A stretch of DNA of 63,771 bases, taken from NCBI GenBank assembly GCA_039933785.1, contig JBDTNL010000017.1, forward strand, positions 1 through 63,771, written 5' to 3'. Every line of letters starts with the position of its first letter. Within the stretch, counting starts at the first letter, position 1. This document shows, in pieces, positions 7,558-15,731 of the stretch. Source of the stretch: JBDTNL01 sp039933785. GTDB lineage: Bacteria; Acidobacteriota; Thermoanaerobaculia; Multivoradales; JAGPDF01. The position numbers were made by a program, and so were the translations under genes. The notes under the pieces are model-generated. The model had not been told where the DNA came from and made no database searches. It saw only the letters and a list, made by a program, of their open reading frames with translations.

Positions 7558-10500
7558 TCCATGCTCCACACGGGCACGCGCCCGGGGGTCCACGGCGCGC
7601 CGGCGGTTTCGATCCGGGCCCGTAGATCGCGGAGGTCCTGATCGACGAGCTGGTGGAGATCAGCGAGCACACCGGTGAACTCTTCGCCCGCGATGCGATA
7701 GGCGTCGAGGCTCGTCCCGGTGGGCGCCGAAGTGCTGTTCCATTGCGTGCCGACGATGGCGCCGACTCGGCCGCTGATTCCGGGTGGTGTGGGCTCGTTG
7801 CGCGAGGCGACCAGGCTGTCGCCGCTGAGCTTGATACTGAGCTGGCGCAGCTTGGCCTCGAGCGCGAGCGCACGATCCATCAGCTCGGTCGTCGGCTTTG
7901 GTGTCGCGAGTAGCGCCTTCTTGATCGCCGCAAGCTCGGTCTTGGTCGCGTCAACGGTCTCCTCGGCTCCCGCGACCGCGCGCTGCAGGCGACCGACCTT
8001 CTGCTCGAAGGCGAGCAGGGTTGCCTGATCGGCGGCCGGAAGTGAGGCCGTCGAAACGGCCTCGACCTTGAAGGCCTGGGGTTCGGAAAGGGCAGTCTCC
8101 TTGCCGTCCAGGCGCTCGAACAACGATACGTTGTAGCCGCCGGGAACCGCGATCGGTCCGGTGGGGCCGTCGTCGCCGCTATCGTCCCCAGCGCCGCCGT
8201 CATCCGATGCGGCGACGACGGCGGGATAGCGCAGGTCCCATGCCACCCGGTGAACTCCCGAGGTCGCCGGCCCAGTCAGCTTGCGCACGACGTTCCCTTG
8301 CCCATCAGTCACCACCATCAGGATGGTGGGATCTTCCTCACTGCTCTCGGCACGTAGCGCATCCCAGCTCGGGTAGGGCAAGTCCTTGCCTTCCTTGACC
8401 AACTTCTTCTCGGTCTCCTGGCGGAGCTTCTTCCTGGTCTTGAGCGAGTCCTTCAGGTAGTACGTGAAGGTTGCGCCGAAGGCCGGATTGGGCGCCAGGT
8501 AATAGCTTTCGCCGAGGAATCCCTTGTCGCGTCCCCCGATCGGCAGCGCGGGCATGTAGGCGAGCGCCGTCTTGACCGGGAAGAGCACGGCATTCGCCGC
8601 CAGCGTCTCCGCCTTCGCCTGGCGGAGAGGCGAGTAGTCGTCGAGCACGAAAAAGCCGCGGCCGAAGCTCGCCAGCACGAGGTCGTTCTCGTTCTTCTGC
8701 ACCACGAGATCTTTGACTGCGATGGTCGGCATGCCGCCCTTGAGCTGGATCCACTTCTTACCGCCGTCGGTGGTGAAGAAGAGACCGAACTCGGTGCCGG
8801 CGAAGAGCAGACTCGGATCGACGTGGTCCTCGGCCAGGGAGTAGACCGACCCTCGCCCCGGCAAGTCGCCGGCGATCGAAGTCCAGGTCTTGCCGCGGTC
8901 GGCGCTCTTCAGGACGTAGGGCTTGAAGTCGCCCATCTTGTGGTTGTCGAAGCTCGCGTAGACGGTGCCGGCGTCGTGTTGGCTGGCCTTGAGGCTCGAG
9001 ACGTACGTCATCTCGGGCACGCCGGGGAAGGTGTCGATCTTGCGCCAAGAACCGCCGGCGTCCTCGGTTACCTGGACCAAGCCGTCGTCGGTGCCGACGT
9101 AGACCAGATTCTCCTGCTTCGGCGATTCGCTGAGCGACACGATGTTGCCGTAAAACGAGGTCGACGCGTTCTTCGCCACGGTGTCGATCGACCACACCTT
9201 GCCCATCACCTTGAGCTGATTGCGATCCACTTGGCGGGTGAGGTCGCTGCTGATCGCCTTCCAGCTGGCGCCGCGGTCGTCGCTCCGAAAGAGCTTGTTG
9301 GCGGCGAAGTAGAGCCGTGTGTGCGAGTGCGGACTGATGAGCAGCGGCGAGTCCCAGTTCCAGCGCAGGCCGGGCTCGCCCTTGCCCTCCTGCGGCTGAA
9401 TGTAGAGAGTCTCGCCGCTCTTTTTGTCGAAGCGCACCAGTGCCCCATGCTGAGCCTCGGCGTATGCGATGTTCGGATCCTCGGGATCGACAGCGCTCCA
9501 GAAGCCGTCGCCGCCCTGGGTGACGTACCACTCCGAGTTCGGAATCCCGTTCTGGCGCCGCGAGCGCGACGGGCCGCCGAGCGAGAAGTTGTCCTGAGTG
9601 CCGCCATAGACGTTGTAGAACGGGCCGTCGTTGCTGACCGCCACCCGGTAAAACTGGATGATCGGCAGGTTGGCGTCGAAGCGCCAGGTGGTCCCGCGAT
9701 CGAAACTCTCGTACAGGCCGCCGTCGCAGCCGACACGGTAGTGATCGTTGTCCCGCGGATCGACCCAGATGACGTGATTGTCCACGTGCTTCGACTTTTC
9801 GCCGAGTCGGGCGAAGGTCTTGCCACCGTCGTTGCTCACGCGCAGGAAGGTGTCCGTCGAATACACGCGGTCCTTGTTCACCGGATCGACATAGATCTTG
9901 TTGTAGTACTGCGGGCTGCTCGAGCCCTCGCCGCTCATCTTCGACCAGTTGGCCCCGCGATCGGTCGAGCGGTAGAAGCCGCCGTTCTTGGGCGTCGACT
10001 CGACGATCGCGTACACGGTGTCGGGCGCCGAGGGCGCCAAGGCGAGCCCGATCTTGCCCTTGTCCTCCTTGGGCAGGCCGTTTTCGAGCTTGGTCCAGTT
10101 CGCGCCGGCGTCATTCGAGCGGTAGATCGCCGAGCCCGGGCCGCCGTCGATCAGCGTCCAGACGTGACGTCGGCGCTGGTACGTCGAGGCATAGAGAATC
10201 TGCGGATTGCGCGGGTCCATGAGCACTTCGTTGGCGCCGGTCTCGGCGTCGACCGTCAGCACTGCTTTCCAGGTCTTGCCGCCGTCGATCGTCTTGTAGA
10301 CGCCGCGCTCACCACCGGACTTCCACAGCGGACCCTGCGCCGCCACGTACACCACGTTCGAGTCTCGGGGATCGACCACGATGCGGCCGATGTGCTCGGA
10401 CTCCTTGAGGCCCATGTTGGTCCAGCTCTTGCCGCCGTCTTCGGAGCGATAGACGCCATCGCCGTAAGCGACACTCCTCTGGCTGTTGTTCTCGCCCGAG

Positions 10501-10973
10501 CCGACCCAGATCACGTTCGAATTGTTGGGGTCGATGGTGATGCAGCCGATGGAGTACGAGGCCTCGCCGTCGAAGATGGGCTCGAAAGTCACCCCAGCGT
10601 TCAGCGTCCGCCAGACACCGCCGGATGCTGCGGCGACGAAGAAGCGGTTGGAGTTGTCGCGGTCGACAGCGAGGTCGACGATGCGTCCCTCGGTAATCGC
10701 CGGGCCGATATTGCGCAGCTCGAGGCCCGACCAGGTGTCCGCGGACATCGGATCCGGCTTCTTGTCCACATCGGTCTTGTCGGTCTTGTTCTTCTTGTCG
10801 GCCGGCTTCTTGTCGGCGACCTTGGTTGGGACGTCCTTCTTGTCGCTCTTCGCCTGCTTGATTGGATCGGCATCCGCCGCGGGTGATTTCGCCGCGGGTT
10901 GCGTTTCGGCTGCCCAGGCAGGGGAGAGGAGACAGGTGGCGACGGCGAGGACGGTCAATACACGATGCGGCAT
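7554..10973 (-). CDS. Large secreted Asp-box (BNR/sortilin-type) beta-propeller protein
   Basis: 1139 residues. A signal peptide (about 1-22) precedes a Lys/Asp-rich linker (about 30-75), then about 700 residues with some ten Asp-boxes of the S/T-x-D-x-G-x-x-W type, for example SEDGGKSW, TIDGGKTW, STDRGANW and SADRGKTW. These are typical of VPS10/sortilin-like propellers often annotated as glycosyl hydrolases. After about 790 comes a C-terminal beta-rich part and a helical segment (about 990-1130). No glycosidase active site is evident, so an enzymatic role should not be assumed. The start at 10973 has GGAGGAAT; upstream in-frame sequence lacks a ribosome site. It overlaps the phosphatase gene and has a paralogue at 19368-22604. 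Confidence 0.85.
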   Translation of the reverse strand: MPHRVLTVLAVATCLLSPAWAAETQPAAKSPAADADPIKQAKSDKKDVPTKVADKKPADKKNKTDKTDVDKKPDPMSADTWSGLELRNIGPAITEGRIVDLAVDRDNSNRFFVAAASGGVWRTLNAGVTFEPIFDGEASYSIGCITIDPNNSNVIWVGSGENNSQRSVAYGDGVYRSEDGGKSWTNMGLKESEHIGRIVVDPRDSNVVYVAAQGPLWKSGGERGVYKTIDGGKTWKAVLTVDAETGANEVLMDPRNPQILYASTYQRRRHVWTLIDGGPGSAIYRSNDAGANWTKLENGLPKEDKGKIGLALAPSAPDTVYAIVESTPKNGGFYRSTDRGANWSKMSGEGSSSPQYYNKIYVDPVNKDRVYSTDTFLRVSNDGGKTFARLGEKSKHVDNHVIWVDPRDNDHYRVGCDGGLYESFDRGTTWRFDANLPIIQFYRVAVSNDGPFYNVYGGTQDNFSLGGPSRSRRQNGIPNSEWYVTQGGDGFWSAVDPEDPNIAYAEAQHGALVRFDKKSGETLYIQPQEGKGEPGLRWNWDSPLLISPHSHTRLYFAANKLFRSDDRGASWKAISSDLTRQVDRNQLKVMGKVWSIDTVAKNASTSFYGNIVSLSESPKQENLVYVGTDDGLVQVTEDAGGSWRKIDTFPGVPEMTYVSSLKASQHDAGTVYASFDNHKMGDFKPYVLKSADRGKTWTSIAGDLPGRGSVYSLAEDHVDPSLLFAGTEFGLFFTTDGGKKWIQLKGGMPTIAVKDLVVQKNENDLVLASFGRGFFVLDDYSPLRQAKAETLAANAVLFPVKTALAYMPALPIGGRDKGFLGESYYLAPNPAFGATFTYYLKDSLKTRKKLRQETEKKLVKEGKDLPYPSWDALRAESSEEDPTILMVVTDGQGNVVRKLTGPATSGVHRVAWDLRYPAVVAASDDGGAGDDSGDDGPTGPIAVPGGYNVSLFERLDGKETALSEPQAFKVEAVSTASLPAADQATLLAFEQKVGRLQRAVAGAEETVDATKTELAAIKKALLATPKPTTELMDRALALEAKLRQLSIKLSGDSLVASRNEPTPPGISGRVGAIVGTQWNSTSAPTGTSLDAYRIAGEEFTGVLADLHQLVDQDLRDLRARIETAGAPWTPGRVPVWSME

Positions 10974-11095
10974 GTTCACAAGATTCCTCCGAGTGGACGA
11001 TGCCGGTGAGTTTAAGTCAAGGCGGGCCGAGCGCGCCGTGCCCGGGCCGAAAACCCGAGACACGGCGAGTTGCAGCCGGAGTTGCGGAGCAGCGC

Positions 11096-11692
11096 TTACT
11101 TCGCCGCCGGTGCTTCCTTCTTGGTTTCCAGACTCACCGTCACCTCGACGTCATCGGCCAGCATGAAGCCGCCGTCATCGAGCTTGGCGTTCCAGATCAT
11201 GTTGTAGTCCTTGCGGTTGAGCGTTGCGGTGGTTTCGAAACCCGCCTTGACGTTGCCCCAGGGATCCTTGCCCTCGCCGAGGAACTTCACCGGCAGGGTG
11301 ATCTCCTTGCTGATGCAATGCATGGTGAGGTTGCCGGTCACGCCGAAGGTGTCCTTGGCGGTCGACACGATTTTGGTGCTCTTGAACGTCACCTCGGGGC
11401 ACTTCTCGGCGCCGAAAAACTCGTCGCTCTTCAGGTGCGTGTCGCGCTTGTCGTTGTCGGTGCTGATGCTCGCCGACTTGAGGGCGAACTCGACCGAGGA
11501 CTTCGACAAGTCGGCCTTGTCCCAGCTGATGGTGCCCGAGAAATCGGTGAACTTGCCGGCCAGCTTGGAGAACATGTGCTTGACCCGGAACGTGGCCTCG
11601 GAGTGCGTTTTGTCCACGGTGTAGACGTCGGCGGCAGTGGCGGGTACGGCGCTGGCGATCAGTAGCAGTGCGGCGGGAATGAAGCGCTTCAT
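11096..11692 (-). CDS. YceI-family periplasmic lipid-binding protein
   Basis: 198 residues with a signal peptide cleaved near ATA|ADVYT (about 20-21). The mature chain is a lipocalin-like YceI barrel: YTVDKTHSEATFRVKH at the start, FTDFSGTI, DKRDTHLKSDEFF near 100 and a final beta strand VEVTVSLE. YceI proteins bind isoprenoid or amphiphilic ligands in the periplasm. The start at 11692 is placed at MKRFIP because the signal peptide begins there and AAAGGGA precedes it. It lies 35 bases downstream of a MarR gene on the same strand, a common arrangement suggesting control by that regulator. Confidence 0.92.
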   Translation of the reverse strand: MKRFIPAALLLIASAVPATAADVYTVDKTHSEATFRVKHMFSKLAGKFTDFSGTISWDKADLSKSSVEFALKSASISTDNDKRDTHLKSDEFFGAEKCPEVTFKSTKIVSTAKDTFGVTGNLTMHCISKEITLPVKFLGEGKDPWGNVKAGFETTATLNRKDYNMIWNAKLDDGGFMLADDVEVTVSLETKKEAPAAK

Positions 11693-11727
11693 GAGGGATC
11701 CCTTTCTAGCGTGGGCTTGGCGCCCGG

Positions 11728-12222
11728 TTAGACTTCGGAAGTCGTTAAGTGCGCGAGACGAATCGTGTCCAGGTGATTGACCAGCAGCGACTGCTCTTCT
11801 TCGTTCAAGGCGCTCATGGCGTGCGAGTCGGCAAGATCGACTGGCGAGTCGAGCTCGGCGAGCAGCGCGAGGGCTTCCACCGTTGGCCAGCAGAGCACCT
11901 GCCGCCGGTCGGCGCTGCATCGTTCGCGGCGCACCAGACCCTTGCGCTCGAGTCGATCGAGCAGCCGGGTAATGCCCGGAGCACGCTCGATCATGCGGTC
12001 GGAAATCTCCAGAGTCGGCAAACCGGCCGCGCCGGCGCCGCGGAGAATGCGCAGCACGTTGTACTGCTGGAAGGTGAGGCCCGAGGGCGCGATCGCCTTG
12101 GCCAGCCCCTGCCGGACGAGGTCAGCCGTCCGCAGCAGGCCGACCGTGGCCTCGTGGGCCTTGGACCGAAACGGCCGCGCTTGGCGGATCTCGCGCTGCA
12201 GGGGAGAGTCAGGGGTCGCCAC
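11728..12222 (-). CDS. MarR-family transcriptional regulator (upstream of YceI gene)
   Basis: 164 residues with the MarR winged helix at about 45-115: TFQQYNVLRILRG, the recognition-helix region EISDRMIERAPGITRLLDRLERKGLV, and the wing RRERCSADRRQVL. It begins with GTG at 12222. There is no Shine-Dalgarno sequence, and the GTG lies 6 bases after a -10-like hexamer, so translation of a leaderless mRNA is likely. It probably represses itself and the YceI gene 35 bases downstream. The ligand is unknown. Confidence 0.9.
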   Translation of the reverse strand: MATPDSPLQREIRQARPFRSKAHEATVGLLRTADLVRQGLAKAIAPSGLTFQQYNVLRILRGAGAAGLPTLEISDRMIERAPGITRLLDRLERKGLVRRERCSADRRQVLCWPTVEALALLAELDSPVDLADSHAMSALNEEEQSLLVNHLDTIRLAHLTTSEV

Positions 12223-12266
12223 GAAATTAGACTACATCTCATTGATTGATTCGTCAAGTAATTTCG
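12222..12266 (-). promoter_or_regulatory. Promoter of the marR-yceI pair within an inverted repeat
   Basis: Reading the minus strand, TTGACG (12257-12252) is followed after 17 bases by TAGTCT (12234-12229), then 6 bases and the GTG start, which predicts a leaderless transcript. The element is flanked by CGAAATTA (12222-12229) and TAATTTCG (12259-12266), perfect 8-base inverted arms that overlap the start and the -35. This fits an autoregulatory MarR site. The stretch is AT-rich compared with the window. Confidence 0.55.
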
Positions 12267-12282
12267 AGAGAGAACTAAAGCA

Positions 12283-12310
12283 TCAAGATGCTTGTTTGCT
12301 AGCATCTTGA
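12283..12310. promoter_or_regulatory. Inverted repeat at the vapB start, probable TA operator
   Basis: TCAAGATGC and GCATCTTGA form perfect 9-base arms around a 10-base spacer, ending one base before the antitoxin ATG. A TAGCAT hexamer (12300-12305) lies 6 bases before the ATG, so a promoter here would also be leaderless. Ribbon-helix-helix antitoxins normally bind such palindromes to repress their own operon; the assignment is an inference from position. Confidence 0.55.
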
Positions 12311-12311
12311 C

Positions 12312-12560
12312 ATGCGCACCACGCTGACGTTGGACGAAGACGTTGCCGCCAAGCTCAAGTCGGAAGCTCGAAGCTCCGGTCGGACCTTCCGAGACATCGT
12401 GAACGAAAGCCTTCGCGCGGGCCTGACTCTGGTCAGTGCGCCGCCCGCGATCGAACCGTTTCGCGTTCGGGTGCGCGATCTTGGAGAGCTTCGTCCGGGG
12501 CTCGGGCTCGACAGTGTCGCGGACCTGCTCTCCCAGGTCGAGGGACCGGACCACCGATGA
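12312..12560 (+). CDS. Ribbon-helix-helix antitoxin of a VapBC-type pair
   Basis: 82 residues. The N-terminus MRTTLTLDEDVAAKLKSEA is a ribbon-helix-helix DNA-binding strand and helix, and the C-terminal tail (about 45-82) would bind and neutralise the toxin. Its stop codon overlaps the toxin start (ATGA), so the two are translationally coupled. A 9-base inverted repeat ends just before the ATG and may be the autoregulatory operator. No ribosome site precedes the ATG. Confidence 0.85.
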   Translation: MRTTLTLDEDVAAKLKSEARSSGRTFRDIVNESLRAGLTLVSAPPAIEPFRVRVRDLGELRPGLGLDSVADLLSQVEGPDHR

Positions 12561-12985
12561 TCTTGGTCGACGCGAATCTCCTGCTCTACGCCCACCATCC
12601 GCGAGCGCCCGAGCACGCGCGCAGCCGCCAGTGGTTGGAAGCGGTTCTGTCTGGTCATGAGCTGGTGCGCTTCAGCTGGTTGACGCTCTGGGCCTTCGTG
12701 CGAATTTCGACCAACTCCCGCGTCTTCGAGATGCCGCTGACCCCGGGCGAGGCGATGTCGGTCGTTGCGTCGCTACTCGCGCCGCGGTGTGCTGGAGTCC
12801 TCGAGCCGGGGGAACGCCACCCCGAGATTCTCGACCGCCTCGTTCGCGATGGACAAAGCGCGGGTCCGCTGGTCATGGATGCAGCGCTTGCCGCGATCGC
12901 GATCGAACACGGCGCCACACTGTGCTCGACGGATCGCGATTTCACGCGATTCGCAGGTCTTTCCTGGACCAACCCGCTAGCCTGA
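12557..12985 (+). CDS. PIN-domain ribonuclease toxin, VapC family
   Basis: 142 residues. PIN-domain endoribonuclease, expected to cleave specific RNAs when free of antitoxin. It shows MILVDAN with Asp5, the segment SWLTLWAFVRISTN, then MDAALAA near 108 and STDRDF near 127, which supply the later acidic residues. The acidic residue usually found in the third strand/helix (AEL in classical VapC) is Ala here; a PIN subfamily with WSVLLAFLRI-type segments also lacks it, so this is not necessarily inactivating. The gene overlaps the antitoxin by 4 bases at its start and the Rieske gene by 9 bases at its end. Confidence 0.88.
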   Translation: MILVDANLLLYAHHPRAPEHARSRQWLEAVLSGHELVRFSWLTLWAFVRISTNSRVFEMPLTPGEAMSVVASLLAPRCAGVLEPGERHPEILDRLVRDGQSAGPLVMDAALAAIAIEHGATLCSTDRDFTRFAGLSWTNPLA

Positions 12986-13321
12986 GTCCGCCGTCTCTCG
13001 ATCCGGCAGCGGTCGCAGCGACAACCAGATCTCGCCGCTTTCCTCTCGGACCGCGAAGCGCCGCAGTGCGGCCCACGGTTCGTTGAGGCAAGCGCCGGTC
13101 GCCAAGTCATAGGTCCAGCCGTGCCGCGGGCAGACCACGCGGTTTCCGTTGCGGGGCGATTGGCTGAGGTCGCCGTTTTGATGCCGGCACGCGAGCTCGA
13201 GCGCCTGCAGGGTCCCGTCGTCGGCGCGTCGAAGTAGGACCTGGCGGCCGAGCACGGCGAGTACGCGCTCGGGGGCCGCTGACAGGTCAGCAACGGTTGC
13301 GACGCGCAGGAAGCCATCCAT
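12977..13321 (-). CDS. Small Rieske [2Fe-2S] protein
   Basis: 114 residues, essentially a single Rieske domain. The cluster ligands are in CRH (Cys45, His47) and CPRH (Cys64, His67) with 16 residues between, followed by GWTYDLATG, typical of ferredoxin components of dioxygenases or nitrite-reductase small-subunit-like proteins. It would transfer electrons to an oxygenase or reductase that is not visible nearby. The start at 13321 lies 10 bases after the permease stop, so it is probably the last gene of the proC-decarboxylase-permease run. Its end overlaps the vapC end. Confidence 0.85.
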   Translation of the reverse strand: MDGFLRVATVADLSAAPERVLAVLGRQVLLRRADDGTLQALELACRHQNGDLSQSPRNGNRVVCPRHGWTYDLATGACLNEPWAALRRFAVREESGEIWLSLRPLPDRETADSG

Positions 13322-13331
13322 GCGCAGGGCG

Positions 13332-15710
13332 TCAGGGCTTGCGCAATGCCGTTGCGGGATCGAGCCGCGCAGCGCCAGCGGCGGGCAGAGCGCTGCTGAT
13401 CGAGCCCCCCAGGGCGAGGACAGCGAATGCGGCGCCCCAGGCGAGGCCATCGAACGGAGTGACGCCGTACAACTCGCTGGCGAGCATCCGAGCGAGAGGC
13501 CACGCGAGCGCGGCGCCGAACGCCAGCCCGAGGAGCAGATCGATCGATCCGCGCCTGAAAACGAAGAGGAAGAGTGCTCGCGGGCTGGCGCCGAGCGCGC
13601 CGCGCAGGCCGAGCTCTCGCAGCGTGCTGCGCACGCTGAAAGCCAGGACGCCATAGAGACCGAGCAGGGACAATCCCAGAGCGCCTCCGGCGAAGGCCAT
13701 GAACGCGGCGCCTAGTAAACGGCGAGTGCGGATCGCCTCGGTCAGGATCTCGGGGAGCGAGGCGACGTGAGTCACGGGCACTTCCGGATCACCGGCGGCA
13801 AGAATCCCCGGCAGCCGGCCGGCTAGGCCGATCGATGCCGAACGGATCCGCAACACGAGGTACAAGCGCGGCGGCGGATCCTGCGCGAGGGGAACGTAAA
13901 TGCCCGGGAGCCCACCGTCTTCCGGGAGGCCGAGCACCGTATCGGAAACTACGCCCACGACCGTTCGCCAGGCCTCCGGCTCCCTCGGGTCGCGCACGCG
14001 GATCCGGCGACCGACGGCCTCGCCCGAGAGATATCGGGCCGCGAAGCTGGAGTTCACAATTGCCACCCGCGGCGCGGCGGTGCTATCGCCCCTGGTGAAT
14101 CCCCGGCCGTGGCGCAGGCTTGCCCCGATCAGGCCCAATAGCCCGGGTGAGACCTGCCCGTAGCGCACTTCCGCAGTTGGCCCTTCGAACGGCCCAGTGG
14201 CCTCGATCTCGAGCTTTGCCATCGCGCTTCTCGATCCGGGGACGCTCGACGCCTCGCCCACCGCGAGCACGTCCGGATCCGCCGTGAGCACCGCCTCGAA
14301 CTTCGGCAGCGCCGTCAGCAATCGAGCCGAGTCCACGTTAGGTGCGAAGAGCTCCGCCGTGAGAACGCGGTCGGGGTCATCACCTTGATCGAAGGTCGAG
14401 GCGGCGTGTTGCGTGCGCAGCAAGAGCGCGCCGCCAACCAGAAGTGCCGCCGAGCCCGCCACTTGCACTACCACCAGCGCGCGTGCCGAGCGTCCTGCGT
14501 GCCGTGAGCCGCTGCGCTGACCTTCCTGCTGTAGCACCTCCGCCGGCGCGCGCCGCAAGGCGATCGCCGCTGGCAGCGCTGCCGAAAGCACCGCAACCAG
14601 AGTACCGAGCAGCGCGAGGAAAACGACCGTGGACATATCGAGCCGAAGGTCTACCCAGTACATCCAGAGAGTGCCCTGCGTCACGTGTGTCAGCCATTGA
14701 GTGGCCGCCGCCGCGATCACGACTCCACCCACGGCGCCCAAGAGTGCAACCAGCGCCGCTTCCGCCATGGATTGCGCGGCCAGCTGCCAACGTGAGGCTC
14801 CGAGCGCGGCGCGTACCGCGAGTTCCTGGCGTCGAGCGAGGCTTCTTGCCCGCAGGAGATTGCTCACGTTGGCCGAAGCCAGCAGCAGGACCAGTGCCGC
14901 CGCTGCGAGCAGCAGATTCACCGTTCGACGGATGTCGCGGGTGTAGGACTCGACGAATGGTGAGACCCGAACCGTCGCGCGGGAGGCTGATGCGGCGACT
15001 CCTCGGGTCAGCGTCGTGAGCTCGGTGGCAGCGGCCGCAGAGTCGGTCTTCGGCAACAACTTGCCCGCCACCTGAACCCACCAGGCACGGACCGCCGCAC
15101 GCGAGGATTGAAGCGGCGTCCACAGATCTTGATTCAGCGGAAAACGCATGCCCGGCGCCATGACGCCGACGATCCGGGCGCTCTCCTCGCCGAGGAGCAC
15201 CTCGCGGCCTACGACCCCGGGGTCGCTCGCGAACTGCTCACGCCAGACGCGATCGCTGAGCAATACCGCCGTTTCGTCCGCAGTCGAGAGGCCCCGTCCT
15301 AGCGCCGGCCGGATGCGGAGGAGATCGAATGCGCCGGCCGTGATGTGGGCGACGGTGTAGCGGTGCGCGGCCGCACCCGGAGAGCGTAGGGTGACGTTGC
15401 TATACGCCCAGGCGATGAGACCTTCGAAGGAGCGCTGGCGGCTCTGCCAACTCGCGAGCTCCTCGACTTTGACTTCACCGAAGCGGCCGCCGGGTTCCGT
15501 TCCTCCCGCGGGCACGAGGCGCTCGATACGCATCACCCGGTCGGTGTCTGGAACCGGCAGGCCTCGTAGATAGGCCCCGCGCGCCACCGCGAAAAGCGTG
15601 GCAGCGAGGCCCAAACCGAACGCAAACGCGACCGAGGCGATCAGCGTCTCCACTGGATACCGCCGGAACGACCGCGCCGCAGTCCTGAGCTCGTGGAGCA
15701 CGGAGATCAT
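13332..15710 (-). CDS. ADOP-type (acidobacterial duplicated orphan) MacB/FtsX permease
   Basis: 792 residues. Two tandem copies of a MacB periplasmic core plus FtsX permease: first helix about 22-44, periplasmic domain about 60-255, three helices about 265-380, helix about 410-430, second periplasmic domain about 450-650, three helices about 670-790. This matches the permeases abundant in Acidobacteriota that lack a linked ATPase gene; none is present nearby. MacB-type machines drive conformational work on periplasmic substrates or efflux; the role of orphan permeases is unknown. It starts 21 bases after the PLP decarboxylase stop and is followed by the Rieske gene. Confidence 0.9.
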   Translation of the reverse strand: MISVLHELRTAARSFRRYPVETLIASVAFAFGLGLAATLFAVARGAYLRGLPVPDTDRVMRIERLVPAGGTEPGGRFGEVKVEELASWQSRQRSFEGLIAWAYSNVTLRSPGAAAHRYTVAHITAGAFDLLRIRPALGRGLSTADETAVLLSDRVWREQFASDPGVVGREVLLGEESARIVGVMAPGMRFPLNQDLWTPLQSSRAAVRAWWVQVAGKLLPKTDSAAAATELTTLTRGVAASASRATVRVSPFVESYTRDIRRTVNLLLAAAALVLLLASANVSNLLRARSLARRQELAVRAALGASRWQLAAQSMAEAALVALLGAVGGVVIAAAATQWLTHVTQGTLWMYWVDLRLDMSTVVFLALLGTLVAVLSAALPAAIALRRAPAEVLQQEGQRSGSRHAGRSARALVVVQVAGSAALLVGGALLLRTQHAASTFDQGDDPDRVLTAELFAPNVDSARLLTALPKFEAVLTADPDVLAVGEASSVPGSRSAMAKLEIEATGPFEGPTAEVRYGQVSPGLLGLIGASLRHGRGFTRGDSTAAPRVAIVNSSFAARYLSGEAVGRRIRVRDPREPEAWRTVVGVVSDTVLGLPEDGGLPGIYVPLAQDPPPRLYLVLRIRSASIGLAGRLPGILAAGDPEVPVTHVASLPEILTEAIRTRRLLGAAFMAFAGGALGLSLLGLYGVLAFSVRSTLRELGLRGALGASPRALFLFVFRRGSIDLLLGLAFGAALAWPLARMLASELYGVTPFDGLAWGAAFAVLALGGSISSALPAAGAARLDPATALRKP

Positions 15711-15731
15711 CGGCTGCTCAGTCCGCCGAGC

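Noticed and set aside
8823..10886. Long antisense reading frame of 687 codons opposite the first Asp-box gene
   Set aside because: It mirrors the real gene in a GC-rich genome; its translation is a low-complexity Arg/Val/Asp pattern with no domain, and the minus-strand gene has a signal peptide, ten Asp-boxes and a ribosome site.
12312..12985. Genomic island around the TA pair
   Set aside because: Beyond the short AT-rich control region there is no integrase, tRNA target or flanking repeat.
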